From: Clitopilus passeckerianus
Lineage: Eukaryota > Basidiomycota > Agaricomycetes > Agaricales > Entolomataceae
NCBI GenBank assembly: GCA_944990035.1
Contig: CALYLX010000058.1
Location: forward strand, 186,001 to 250,000
Direction of reading: 5' to 3'
DNA: 64,000 nt
Made by a program: the position numbers and the translations under genes. Shown one piece after another: positions 1-10,059 of the stretch (position 1 is the stretch's first letter; each line of letters begins with the position of its first letter). The notes below the pieces were generated by a model. That model was not told the DNA's origin. It did no database searches and saw only the letters and a list, made by a program, of their open reading frames with translations.

Positions 1-627
1 CTCTACATCTCTACATCCAATTATACCAACCTCCACATAACCACCATTCTCGCACTCTTGCATTACCTCGTTGAAGGTTATCCGTCACAGAAATCGTACT
101 ACCAACTCCTCTCGACGCTCACAGACGCATCACTTCGACAACGTGCAGACTTCCTTCCAACTAACGCAAAGCACATCAACTGGATACGGAGTATTGCAGA
201 ATCACTACGGACGTGTAACTATGCTAAATTTGAGAGGGAGACGAGGAGGGAAGTTGTCAAAAACCTCTTTCCCTCGAGCCTTGAAGAGAAGTTGATCAAG
301 ATCTCGATATCTGACCCCCCAGACGAAGCCGCATCAACTGCCTCCCTCCCCGCCCGCTCTCTCCTAGCCCTCATCTCCCTTCTCCGACTCAAATCTCGCT
401 CGACTACATGGTCCATCATCGGCACCGCGTATCGTGAACTTACACTGTTACCCTCAACGGATACTCAAATCTGGCTAGAACGAAGTCTTTGTCTGAAAGG
501 AGTAGAAGTTGAAGAGATGTCTGCTAGCGAGTGGCTAGAGGAACAGATTCAGAAAGGGGGGACTAGGAGGAAGGAAGTTAATGGACAAGTTGTGGAAGGA
601 AGGTGGATTGTGTTTAAAGTCCGATGA
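1..627 (+). CDS. SAC3/GANP-like protein, C-terminal part (5' end outside window)
   Basis: The frame is open from base 1 to a TGA at 625-627 and encodes at least about 208 residues with no initiator, so the gene starts upstream. The visible part is helical, with the segments IRSIAESLRTCNYAKFERET, then LISLLRLKSRSTTWSIIGTAYREL, which is split here as LISLLRLKSR and TTWSIIGTAYREL. The pattern of a short A/S-x-R-x-x-N-Y-x-x-F helix followed by an R-x-T-x-x-A-Y helix resembles the end of the SAC3/GANP/eIF3-p25 domain in small SAC3D1/Thp3-type proteins, which act in mRNP maturation. The last 40 residues are charged and end in a short beta-like segment, RWIVFKVR. The family call rests on visual similarity only. 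A fungal-specific helical protein is the alternative. Confidence 0.45.
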   Translation, partial: LYISTSNYTNLHITTILALLHYLVEGYPSQKSYYQLLSTLTDASLRQRADFLPTNAKHINWIRSIAESLRTCNYAKFERETRREVVKNLFPSSLEEKLIKISISDPPDEAASTASLPARSLLALISLLRLKSRSTTWSIIGTAYRELTLLPSTDTQIWLERSLCLKGVEVEEMSASEWLEEQIQKGGTRRKEVNGQVVEGRWIVFKVR

Positions 628-723
628 ACATTTGGCGTTCGCTTCTAGGAGGGACAGGAATGCTGTTATACTTATCATAGGAGCAGCATATTTACTTTTG
701 CCCAAAATACAACGAAATCCGCC

Positions 724-2280
724 AGAAATATGTGTATTGGACTCAGCAACTACAAAAGAGTGCAGTCAACTACACGAAAGAGGCGCACAAACACACCGAC
801 TATCGAGCAGTGACATTGAAGCCACCGCTGGAGCGAGAAAAACAATCAGCTGCCGCCAACTACCTTAACAATGTCGCCAACAACCCCATTGTTACTTTGA
901 ATTTCAGAAATAGTTGATTGTACCGCCTGTAAACAACCATTAGTCCCTCTTTTAAGCATAGAGTTGCCTGATTCTGCACTTACATTACCTGCGTTCGCCG
1001 CAGCAACACCCACACCCTGTTCGGTATTGGCGGCTACCCCACCAAGCATCTGTTGAAGAGCATTCAGTAATCAGAGGAAGGAGTGATATACGTGTGTTCT
1101 TACATGCAACAGTGTCAATTGCAGAGCCCAAAAGATCGGCAACTTGTTGAGTGCCTTTCGCAGCCCCAGCAACTCCTCTACCAACCCCAGTGAGAAGTGG
1201 ATTAGCCACTCCCTCGACAACAGGCATGGTAAGAGACTTAATGCCTCCCTTCGTTGTTCAACTTTTGAGCTGCTTGGTCTCGCTTGAACACATTTCCCAA
1301 TCGGCGCAAGGTTCGGTTTTTCTCGCGCGCAAAGATCGCGGGATCGACCACGGTGCCGTGAACAGTGGCGACGGGTGCAGGTGCAGCGGAGACGGAGACA
1401 GTGAGTCCCACGAGAGCGAGGAGAGAAGTGAAAGCGATCTTGCGAACCATTTGTTGTTGTGGAGGAATACAGTTGGAAAACTGGTGAGGAAAGGTCGTTC
1501 AATTGTATGTCTTTTTATATTGTCCAGAAAGTAGCACTAGACCGTAAATTGCCCGGAATCGGAGGCAGGGAAATAATACCTTGTGGTTTCTCAGCCTATT
1601 GCATCAAGAATTAAGGCGCCAGAATTTAGCTACGCCTCTAAAAGCCAGTACTAAGGTGTTTCTCATGGAACTGCCGTCTGAAATGTGCGAAAAACCTTTC
1701 AAAACCCGTTAAGGCATCCAAGATTCATCGATCGAAAATTTTGATCAAGGAGGGAGGGAGATCGGCGGGGGATTCACCGGAGCATCGAGCTCAAAATATC
1801 CTTTACTTGTGGTAGTTCCGACCTCCGCAGTTTCTTGGATGATCATAACAGGCAGGATTAGAAGTGAATCGGTGACGGCCCCTGGCCCGTTCATTCTGGT
1901 AGACGAGGGTAAAATAGTCAAAGAAATCCGTAACCCGGTTGAGAGCATCCAGGAGAGCTGCTGCGGAAGGTGTCAACTATCGCCAGTGACATCCAGGAGT
2001 CAGAATCGTGAGCGAATAGTATACCATGATCTGACCAAAGACCGCCACGATGGCAGGCGAGAGAAAGCAAGTAGGACGGGTTGTCACGTTGCTAACCAGG
2101 TAAAGTAAACATCGACCGTGATGATTTCGCTTGCTCTCTCGGCCTGATCAAAACCCTGAGAGCAAGATATCCCAGGCTATTGTCAAGAGTTGTCGAGCTA
2201 CCGAAGAAGTGAGGTATGGAGTCGGCTCCGAGTTCACCAGAGCCAAAGACTTAGCAGAGATCTAAGCGATCGCAACCCCT
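724..2280 (+). repeat. Segmental duplication, tandem unit 1
   Basis: This roughly 1.5 kb unit recurs in the same orientation at about 2785-4290. Diagnostic matching stretches are TGTATTGGACTCAGCAACTA (about 731 and 2800), the secreted-protein gene (846-1450 versus about 2890-3520) and the stretch around CGCCA(C/A)(G/A)ATGGCAGGCGAGAG (about 2041 and 4127). The unit contains decayed gene copy 1 and its 5' flank. Identity is imperfect, with scattered indels, so the duplication is not recent. Boundaries are approximate. Confidence 0.75.
846..1450 (-). pseudogene. Small secreted protein gene, copy 1 (best preserved, probably decayed)
   Basis: The start ATG at 1448-1450 opens a clear signal peptide: MVRKIAFTS, then a hydrophobic LLALVGLTVSVSA core and an AAPAP cleavage region. 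A Lys/Arg-rich segment with KR follows at FKRD. Downstream coding blocks on the same strand are about 1227-1105 (VEGVANPLLTGVGRGVAGAA), 1049-1000 (GGVAANTEQGVGVAAANAGN) and about 930-846, separated by GTAAG-type introns. The frame between block 1 and block 2 can be kept only with a 55-nt GT..AG intron starting inside the FKRD region. Compared with copy 2, two bases are missing before the donor near 1104, which shifts the last blocks out of frame. Gly/Ala-rich small secreted protein of unknown role. Confidence 0.55.
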
Positions 2281-2784
2281 TCAACTCAAAGGGAGGTATG
2301 TTCTGAGTGCTACTCTGAGCTAGCTCTTGCTGTTCCGGAGACGTATCATCCTCCACCATGGGCAGTTACGACACAAAGCCCGATATAACGCACCTCGTAT
2401 AGAGAAACGACATGATTGTAACAGGAGCGAATGGGTGCTTCTTCAGAGTAGTCTGCTGGTGACATCAGCAGTCTGACTCCCAGGGACCAGATGGGATGAT
2501 GCGTTACATTGGCCTGGTAGAGCTTCGATTGTGGCTGGGCCGTAAATTGGGTGGCCATAAGTTGACGCATCATGACTCGACCTTTGGTGCTTCGACAAGT
2601 CTAAGCGATTCATGCCCAATTCCTACGCCATCCTGTGAGCACCAGGTGCGAACTGAGAAATGTGTGGTCGGTGTGGATCCAGGGCAAGCGAAGTTTTACT
2701 GACCAGCGCTGATGCAGCTAATCACCCCCATTTGATCGTACCTTTCTCTCAGAGGTCAATCTTCAACCAGAATCGAACAGAATC
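1451..2784. other. Non-coding stretch inside the duplicated unit
   Basis: This is the 5' flank of decayed secreted-protein copy 1 plus the spacer before the second unit. Only short, unconvincing reading frames occur. The part from about 1880 to 2240 has a counterpart at about 3870-4290, so it belongs to the duplication. No RNA gene or promoter box could be supported. Confidence 0.5.
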
Positions 2785-4475
2785 CGCCAGAAAAATATGT
2801 ATTGGACTCAGCAACTACGAAAGGCTACAGTCAACTAGACGAAAATGGCACACAATCAGGTGGGGTTTGAAACAGTGACATTGAATTCACTGCTGGAGCG
2901 AGAAAACTACCAACTGCCGCCAACGACCTTAACAATGTCGCCGGCAAGCCCGTTGTTGCTTTGTATCTCAGAAACAGTCGACTGTATCGCCTAGAAATAA
3001 TCATTAGTCCCCCTTGTAAGCATATAGTTGCCTAATTCCGCACTTACATTGCCTGCGTTCGCCGCGGCAACACCCGCACCCTGTTCGGTATTCGCAGCCA
3101 CTCCTCCAAGAACCTGTTGACGAGGCGTTTAGTGAAAAAATAGAGCAGTAATATGCATGCATTCTTACATGGAACAAATTAGCAAGTGCATCTCCGAAAA
3201 GATTGGCGGTCTGTGCAGTGCCTTTCGCGGCACCAGCAACTCCTCTACCAGCCCCAGTGAGAAGTGGATTAACTACTCCCTCAACAGCCGGCTTGGTAAG
3301 AGACGAAATGCCCCATGTTCTTCGTTGTTCAGCTTTTGAGCCGCTTGGTCTCGCTTGAACACATTTCCCAATCGGCGCAAGGTGCGGTTCTTCTCGCGCG
3401 CAAAGATCGCGGGATCGACCACGGTGCCACGAACGGTAACGACGGGTGCAGGTGCAACGGAGACGGAGACGGAGAGTCCATGAGAGCGAGGGGAGAGGCG
3501 AAGGTGATCTTGCGAACCATGTTGTTGAAGCAGAAGACAGTTGGATAACTGGTGAGGAAAAGGTACTTGAATTTGTCGCCTTTTTATCCTCATCCAGAGA
3601 ACAGCACTAGATTAGGAATCGGACCACTGTCGGAGCAGGGGGAATAATACGACGTAGCTTCCCAGCCTATAGCATCAGAGATAATGAGATCAGAGAGCTA
3701 AATTCGAGCTACTCCGAAAGCAGCTAGTGTAGAGAGGGTTCAGAAAGCGAACCCTCATGAGGTTATTGTGTAGAATGTTCCGAATATGATTCGTCGCTCA
3801 TTTAAGCCCCAGGATGCTGTCCAGATTTCACGAATCAAAGATTTCACAAACGAGGAAGCGAGATGGATCCTGGATCATCCAGGGATTTAGCTGGCAACGT
3901 CGTCCATCATGATACGAACCTTCAAGCAGATCGCCATACAAGAGTCAAGGGTTCCAGCACAGTATTGCGACCAATGCAGCTGGGTTGGATAGACAAACGG
4001 CCAGATCCTAGGCAGGCTGGAGACGTTCAAGAAAGCACCGACAGGTGAGCAAACGCGTCCGAATTTGCGGGTGACATCCAGAATGATGTTGAGACCGAAT
4101 AATGTGTGTATCAGACGAAGAGAACGCCACAATGGCAGGCGAGAGAAAGTGGGCAGCATAACCACCTTAGAGAGTAATAGATGTAATGCGAGAACTCTCC
4201 ACCTCTCGGTTCGAAGCCGCCGATGGGGTTCCAAGTAAAGTGTTGAGCTACCGAGGAAGTGAGCTTTTTTGAGTTCATGTCGGCGTGGCAGAGGTCACCG
4301 ACGTCCATTGTTTCGGGAATATAGTGTCATAGGAGTCAAGCCATCTTGTGGCTGCTTTGTCCGCCGCAAAAAGTCATCATTTATGCTCCAAGTGCGAATT
4401 GAATTTTGCCACCTCACATAATCCTGGTGAAGTCCTGTAGCCAATCGGAAGCCAAGATCTAATCTAATCAAGACT
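2785..4475 (+). repeat. Segmental duplication, tandem unit 2 and left arm of an inverted duplication
   Basis: This is a same-strand copy of 724-2280. Its part from about 2880 to 4475 is also matched by the reverse complement of about 10060-11450. Matching anchors on the two arms are TATGATTCGTCG near 3785 versus 10800, CCAGATCC(T/C)AGGCAGG near 4005 versus 10580, GTTGAGCTACCGAGGAAGTG near 4243 versus 10322, and AAGATCTAATCTAATC near 4455 versus 10077. The two arms enclose about 5.6 kb carrying four genes. Confidence 0.8.
2890..3520 (-). pseudogene. Small secreted protein gene, copy 2 (frameshifted)
   Basis: This is a homologue of 846-1450. The ATG at 3518-3520 is kept, but one base is missing near 3480 inside the signal peptide (ATGGACTC where copy 1 has GTGGGACTC). 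The native frame therefore runs into unrelated Ser/Pro residues, while the correct downstream frame (VAPAPVVTVRGTVVDPAIFA) is open in another register. Later blocks are better kept than in copy 1: VEGVVNPLLTGAGRGVAGAA, then DALANLFH, an intron, and LGGVAANTEQGAG. The copy is a pseudogene by frameshift but still shows the ancestral exon layout. Confidence 0.65.
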
Positions 4476-4647
4476 CAGGGCGTGGCTGTAATCCTTGACC
4501 AATCTCGACTGCACTCTTTAGCCGTCGGTCCAGTTTCCGTTTCCTTTCTCACTGCGGAGGTTGCTGTCGCAACGACGGACTACTTTCTCCGTTCACATTC
4601 ATTTATAAAGTTTCGGATTCCCCTTGGACCTATAGCCCATAATAACC

Positions 4648-5646
4648 ATGAAGGTTCCCCCGCCGGACACGTCTAAGCTGCCACCATCTCCCCCAGCTCA
4701 TCCGAACAGGAACCTCCCCTTCCCGCTATGCGAAATCCCGCTCGGTACAGGCCCTCCTACACGCGAAGAATTCTGGAAATACTATCCCTCCCACTTTACC
4801 TGGTCTCAACTGAAGACTTTCATCGCCGTCGGAGATCTTGGCCTGCTAAAGCGAGATAAGGCACTTCAGGAGAGATATCAGAAGTATAATGAGAAAATCA
4901 GCAAAGAGTGGGGGAGTGTGGTTCAGTACCTGAAAAAGTGGAGACTGCAGTGGGGGAAGACGGATGTTAGAGCGAAGTTGATGTTGAGTAAGGATGTAAG
5001 AGTTGAAGTGTGGAATGGCAATGCATCAGAGCCCGGGGAAAGACCGATTTGCTTTAAGAGAGATATCCATCCGAGGTGGGTGAGTGTTATCGCGAACGAC
5101 TGGCCATATTCAGGTGAGTATGTTTTCCATTGCCTACCACAAATCACTCAGAGCTTCACAGTACCTCCTGAAATCGAACATTCCTTAATCTGGACCCTCG
5201 CTCCCATATTCCACCCTTCTCTCATCCATCCCTCAATTGCAACACGCATCGAACAGGACGGTCTTGCTGGGTTCACAGGCATGTCTCCGCCTGAGTCTCC
5301 ATCCACAACCTACCTTCCCGCGTCCTCCCCGCCACCCTCTCCTACGCTTCTCCCGACGCGTCTCGCCTCTGCACTCCCTGCGCTTTCACCCTGGGGCGTC
5401 ACGATGGACAAGCTGATTATTTCTCCTCGCAACTATTCCACACCTGAAGGTCTCCAGACAGAAGAGTACCTCCGCAAAGCAGGCGAAGAGGTTCACGAAT
5501 ACGTCAAGAAGCTGTGGAGTGAAAATCTCTGGGAGGCCGCTTGGTTCGTTAATCCTCCGAGGCTGCAGAGTGTACCTGGCCTAGCGCATGTACATGTTTT
5601 TGCGAGGAGAAAAGATCAATCTGGTGTAGTTCATCATAAGGTTTGA
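4648..5646 (+). CDS. DUF3605 family protein (Gig1/UPF0590-like)
   Basis: Two exons, 4648-5113 and 5162-5646. The 48-nt intron (GTGAGT..CACAG) keeps the frame if read through, but removing it restores the family core NDWPYS-VPPEIEHSLIW. The C-terminal signature GEEVHEYVKKLW..WFVNPPRLQSVPGLAHVHVF is visible in two parts (about residues 275-310). The product is about 316 residues. The family is fungal; one member, Candida Gig1, is induced by N-acetylglucosamine, and the biochemical role is unknown. The residues between the two conserved blocks are Pro/Ser-rich (PPSPTLLPTR). The gene stands alone inside the inverted duplication. Two CCAAT boxes lie upstream, near 4439 and 4498. The start is the first ATG after a pyrimidine-rich leader. 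Confidence 0.85.
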   Translation: MKVPPPDTSKLPPSPPAHPNRNLPFPLCEIPLGTGPPTREEFWKYYPSHFTWSQLKTFIAVGDLGLLKRDKALQERYQKYNEKISKEWGSVVQYLKKWRLQWGKTDVRAKLMLSKDVRVEVWNGNASEPGERPICFKRDIHPRWVSVIANDWPYSGEYVFHCLPQITQSFTVPPEIEHSLIWTLAPIFHPSLIHPSIATRIEQDGLAGFTGMSPPESPSTTYLPASSPPPSPTLLPTRLASALPALSPWGVTMDKLIISPRNYSTPEGLQTEEYLRKAGEEVHEYVKKLWSENLWEAAWFVNPPRLQSVPGLAHVHVFARRKDQSGVVHHKV

Positions 5647-6070
5647 ACCCTGCGTCCCTGGGCCTCTGAGCTCATTTCGGACCATGTAGAATTTAAATTT
5701 CGCTCCCTAATATTCACATATTTCTGATACTTGGAGTACAGAGGTACATAGAATAGATGCTTCCTCTGGGCCGTTCGTAGTCGACCTCCGACGCGTCTGG
5801 ACGCGTCAAACGAATGAGATATGGGGTTTCTTTAGTACAATTGGTGACATTGAACTTCTACTTTTCGTTGTCCCCTCTCCCCGACCCAAACCGTGGACTT
5901 GCAGCGTTACTCCACCCGAACCTCCAGGAATAGGAAGGAAACCTTTCATTCCGTAATTCTTCCATCTTGGGCTCGCAGTTGGACGCCCAAGGCCACGTTG
6001 TCTAGAGGCGCAGTCCGACTTCATGGTACAGTTGAACTCCCTCTTGACTTCCGCGAAATATACACCACGT
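5647..6070. other. Convergent intergenic region with paired MluI-type boxes
   Basis: No gene is supported. The region separates the 3' ends of the DUF3605 gene and COX20. It holds the imperfect palindrome GACGCGTCTGGACGCGTC near 5791-5808, with two ACGCGT cores, the MCB motif of yeast G1/S promoters. It lies downstream of both neighbours, so a promoter role is doubtful. Confidence 0.4.
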
Positions 6071-6525
6071 TTACGACTTCCCCTCTGTTACATTCGCAGA
6101 CCCCTCCTCCTTAGCAAGCTTCCGGGGCATAGTCTCGATAATCTTTGTCACTTTCTCCCTCTCACTAGCCATCTGACGTTGACATACTTGACTATAAACG
6201 TACGTCGTTAGTTCTTCCTCCAACAAAACATAGAATCATGACTGGGAACTCACAAACTCCCCAAACTAACAACGACGAATGCGCCCACGCCCCAGTTCCC
6301 TGCAACTAAAGCTCCAGCACTCAGACCTCTCACTATTCCTATTCCCAGTCCGCTTGCGATGCCACTGAGTAAGGAGGTCCGAGCACAGGGGATGGCGGTG
6401 AGGTTTGCTATGGAGTTGTACACGTCGGTAGGCCAAGAGCCGGTGGGTGCCGGGAGAGCCGAGGGTGGAGGTGGAATTGCGGAGGGTTCTTGGATGGTCG
6501 GAGGAGTGGCAGTGGGACTGGACAT
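6071..6525 (-). CDS. COX20: Cytochrome c oxidase assembly protein COX20
   Basis: Two exons, 6525-6253 and 6191-6071, with a 62-nt intron (GTGAGT..ACTAAC..TATAG). The spliced protein has about 131 residues. It carries the Cox20/FAM36A core IPCARTSLLSGIASGLGIG, then RGLSAGALVAGNWGVGAFVV, both predicted membrane hairpins, followed by SLGSFQVCQRQMASEREKVT. Cox20 is an inner-membrane mitochondrial chaperone that binds newly made Cox2 during complex IV assembly. The N-terminus is Pro-rich (SSPTATPPTIQEPS). The gene is divergent from the nucleotidyltransferase-fold gene at 6771; a CCAAT sequence lies about 13 bp upstream of the ATG. The second exon was found only by splicing and is in phase. Confidence 0.93.
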
Positions 6526-6770
6526 CGTGGATTGGCCGAAACTGTGTAGCCGTTGGTGTAGACTTTGAGCAAATTCGGATTACGTAACCGTAGCTGCCAG
6601 GCGAAAGTTGATGGGACACGCCAGGGTTGTTATAGCGGCTCAACATGATGCTTCCACCAGCTCTGAGCGTCTATCATGGGAATGTCCACTGAACACGAGG
6701 CACATAGTAAGTATATGAACCCACAAGCCCTCGAGGACGAACACCTACCATTAACTGCAAACACCACACT

Positions 6771-8379
6771 ATGGATACGTTTGAAATCAGAGATAAAGTC
6801 TCCAAAGCAGCAGCAAAGGCTCTCCAACAGATCTGCTCTGAGCTTGGCTACATCTGCGTATTCAGCGGAGAGATTGCATGTTTGCTTATGGCGGTTCAAG
6901 GCCACCTACAGTAAGTTAACGATGCTTCTCGTACATTTATCTAACCCCGAACTCCGCTCCCTAGAATGTTGAGGCCGTGATTATAATGCCGGGCATTTGC
7001 ATGGAGGCCGAACCTTCAAACGATAAGCTGAAGCGTTTAATCGCAGACTTCCCCACCAACAGTCCTAATGGTGGTTTCGAGTTGAAGGATTCCACAATTC
7101 TGTCCTTCACGCATGCTCGATTTACCGGGCAGTGGAAAGCTATGGTCGTCGAGGTTTACACAGCGTCAACACTCGAGGAACGCGACGTGCAGCCCATTTG
7201 GGCTGGTGACGGGCTACCGTATGCCTGTGCAGAATACGTCCTGTCCGCCAGGCTCTCGCTATGGTCTAGGGCGCACAATGCCATAAAGCAAACGAACTCG
7301 ACGAAGGAAGTCCAAACCATGCACCGCAACCGTGAAATCGACCCTCTTCTTGAACACTTGGTCAAAACCAATACAAGTATCACCAAATGGCGCCAGCTAG
7401 GTATTACGAGAGTATTGGAGTATTGCAAGAGTTACCCCAGCTCATCGGATCTCTGGTTCAGGATAAGACTCGATCCGAAGCTGAGGGAGTGCGCAGTTCC
7501 CGCACCCCCCTCAACGACGACGCCATCCCTGCAAGCCGTCTCCACTGCCACTCCTGTTCCTCCTCGCGAGGGGCGCCCGTTGACTACCGCCGCAAATAAG
7601 GAGGAGCTACCGCAACTTGACGATATCAAGGACTGGAGTCGAGTGCAGTTGATTTGTGCTGCTGCACAGCGTGTCGTTCATCTCTTACAATCTATGGACA
7701 TACCCTCAGCGATCTTTGGGAGCTTAGCCTGCTTCATGTATGGTTCTGTTCGATCACCCGATGTATGTCTGCTTTCACTATGAACCAGCAGCCCAGTATT
7801 AACACGGAGAGACAGGACATCGATATTCTGGTGCTGCCTCTTCCTTCCCATCCTCTGCGGAGTACACGCACTATCCAAGCAGTTGTGACTGCACTTGTCC
7901 AAAGCAATCCTGAGCACTTCCTTTTGACAACACCCGACCCAGAAAGTGGCCGGAAAATCCTTCACTACCACTTTTCTGGCACCAAAGGCCTGCCGCCGAT
8001 GGCTTCGCCTTGTACAATCAAGGTCGTTTGTCCCAGCACCTCTGATCTTCTTAATATACCCTCCTCAGTCATTAACTGGGATGAAGGTTTACCACTTATC
8101 CCATTCTCGCTTCTCCTGCTGCACAAGTTACAGAGTTGGGACCACCATGGTGACTCGCCGGAGACGTTGAGTATGGTAAGGAAAAAGAGAGACGCAGAGG
8201 ATCTGAAAGGTATGCTTGAGCTGGACCTCATAGAAGAGCTGAAAACCAGGCAACCGTGGTTTGATAGTAGGCTATTTAGTTCGAATTTCTTGGAAGCTTC
8301 TGCTGTCAGGGTGCGCGACTTCTGCTCCGTGTATCCAGAGTTCCTTACGAAGTGGAGGGCGACTGGGTTTCGCCCATGA
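6771..8379 (+). CDS. Duplicated nucleotidyltransferase-fold protein
   Basis: Exons are 6771-6910, 6965-7762 and 7816-8379, about 500 residues. The second half has the nucleotidyltransferase signature: FGS at about residue 290, thirteen residues, then DIDILV, formed across the intron 7763-7815. The first half repeats the fold: AAKALQQICSELGYICVFSG, then NVEAVIIMPG, where the D-x-D pair is replaced by N-x-E, so this copy is probably inactive. An intron sits at the equivalent place in both halves. At the first junction GT..AG splicing loses frame by one base, because CTACAGTAAGTT would need an extra G before GTAAG. This is either a one-base deletion or an unusual splice. The target is unknown; tRNA, RNA or protein nucleotidylation are all possible. 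Confidence 0.65.
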
Positions 8380-8741
8380 TAGGCAGAGATTTCTGGGTTG
8401 TATTTGTGTACATGCGAATATGCTGGTACTCAATGGACAGTCATTACTCGCCTGCTGCATGAATGTTATGAAGCAATAATATAGAAAGTGCAGTATGCTC
8501 GTCACTGCGGTGGTCGTCTGTCGTAGTTCGTTAAGGTATGGCCTGAACAAGGCTTATAGGACTGCGGAAAGGTTTGCCCGTCGCTAGGTTCGAACACGCA
8601 GGCTCCCTCTCAATGGACTAATTTGTAGACACCTGAACAAACATCAGAGTTCGGGCTCTATTACAAAAGTCATTGGTCAACCTCTCGAGAAACAGCCACG
8701 ACCACCAACATCATTAATATTTATTAATTATTCCTAACAGT
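8380..8741. other. Intergenic region
   Basis: No gene or RNA is recognised between the nucleotidyltransferase-fold gene and the small gene at 8742. The last 40 bases are AT-rich (ATTAATATTTATTAATTATT) just before the downstream ATG. Confidence 0.5.
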
Positions 8742-9344
8742 ATGCCTTGGCCATTCCGTGTTGTCCGTCAATTCGAAAAGATCCCCGTCAATCCCTCCAA
8801 GAATGACTTCCTGGGGGTTTACAATAAACTTCTCCATAGTTTGTTTCCTCCAGAGACTTCGTTTACAGTTTTTCCTCGGTGCATTCCCGCTTCGCGCGAA
8901 TTTTGGGACGCTCTCGTCTTATTCGAGGTCCTACTTGAGGATAAACCCGTCCTCATTCTGGCCCTGCACCCACCTGCCGACCTCCGCTACCCATCCAAAT
9001 GTGCAGCCGCTGATTCACAAATCCGAAGTCGGATTGGGGATATGTTTGGTTCGTCCGACTCTGTCATCTAGAATTACTCTCTGGAATTTAATATTGCCTG
9101 GTCACCCGTAGATGACTGCCCTAACCCGACTTTATATGCCGTTAGCGCGATGGGAACTCAACTCTGCTTCTTTACCAAATGTGCTGGTAAACCTATCGAT
9201 CCATGGCCCATTCTCGGTGACTCTACATACGAGACTGACATCGCACCCAGGGAGCGCTGGAAATACGAGATTCTGGAGGAAGCAGGAGAGACGAAATTCC
9301 GAGAAATGGTCGGTGAAATAATGCAAGCTTATAATGCAGTCTGA
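8742..9344 (+). CDS. Hypothetical protein of a family common in agaricomycetes
   Basis: Exons 8742-9048 and 9112-9344 with a 63-nt intron (GTTCGT..CGTAG) give about 179 residues. The N-terminal half has a hydrophobic stretch, KPVLILALHPP, at about residues 68-78. The C-terminal half carries the pattern PTLYAVSAMGTQLCFF, then DTAP-like DIAPRERWKYEILEEAGE, then a helix KFREMVGEIMQ. I recall the same LY-x-x-S-x-MGT..AP-x-x-RW layout from many orphan mushroom proteins, but no function is established. The second exon was placed by restoring the frame; the upstream exon alone ends in a stop at 9069-9071. The product has no signal peptide and is probably cytosolic. Confidence 0.75.
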
Positions 9345-9424
9345 GGCTGTGAACGCCTAATTCAGAGGCGTATCGTTGGGCAGAAGCCACGTTGTTCGAT
9401 GGAGCTTAGCGTGTTTTCAGAACG

Positions 9425-9910
9425 TTTCCCCTTTGACAACGAGAATACAATGGATAAAAAGTAATCATGAACTCCTGAGGAGACTCCTACGACGCCCCGT
9501 CGTGGTGCATGGACTGTGGGCACCCAATTCAGGGCTGAGTGTCATATCCATTCTAAACCACGCATCGCATGAAACGCTGCATTCCTTTCGGCCTCTGGGA
9601 TTCATCCTTGTCCGGGGTGGCCTTGCTGGTCGCACCAGTGCCTAGCCGATCGGCTGTCATACCCAGGTCGTTTCTGAATAGGGTGCACCATAGTATGAAT
9701 ACAAATTCAGCACGCAAGCAGTACGAACTAGTTCAAGGACGAGTCAAGAACTGCGTTTCTATAAACCCCGTGGCAACGACCAACTCCGAATGAGCACAAT
9801 GCGGGTCAAGGGAATCTCGACCATATTGCCATAATTTCTTGGATTTCGACTTGGCACTCGTAAAATTCTCCAATTAGAACCAGCCCACAGTGGAGGATGA
9901 CATATTGGAG
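9425..9910 (-). repeat. Dispersed repeat, copy A (inverted relative to B and C)
   Basis: The reverse complement matches about 35680-36190 and about 48570-49050. Shared anchors include CGCATTGTGCTCATTC, CCGGAGAAGGATGAATC-like sequence (here CCGGACAAGGATGAATC), CCATGCACCACGACG-like and TCATCCTCCACTGTGGGCTGG-like ends. No long ORF is conserved across the copies and no terminal inverted repeat was obvious, so it looks like a non-autonomous element or LTR-like remnant of about 450-480 bp. Confidence 0.7.
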
Positions 9911-10059
9911 TTTCTAAGTGCGGAATGTTATCTTGATGTATCAATCATCCTTTCACTGAGATTACTCCCAAATAGAGCCCAAATAGAGCCTTCAAACGTC
10001 TAACGTTTGAGACCCATTCAAAGCGAAAGGATGACATTGCGATCTAGACGCTATCGCAA

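Noticed and set aside
1071..1502. 143-codon minus-strand frame over the secreted-protein gene
   Set aside because: It reads the signal-peptide exon in the wrong register (Arg/His/Cys-rich); the correct register starts at 1450.
8575..8625. GGTTCGAACAC box resembling a tRNA T-arm
   Set aside because: No matching acceptor, D or anticodon arms around it on either strand.
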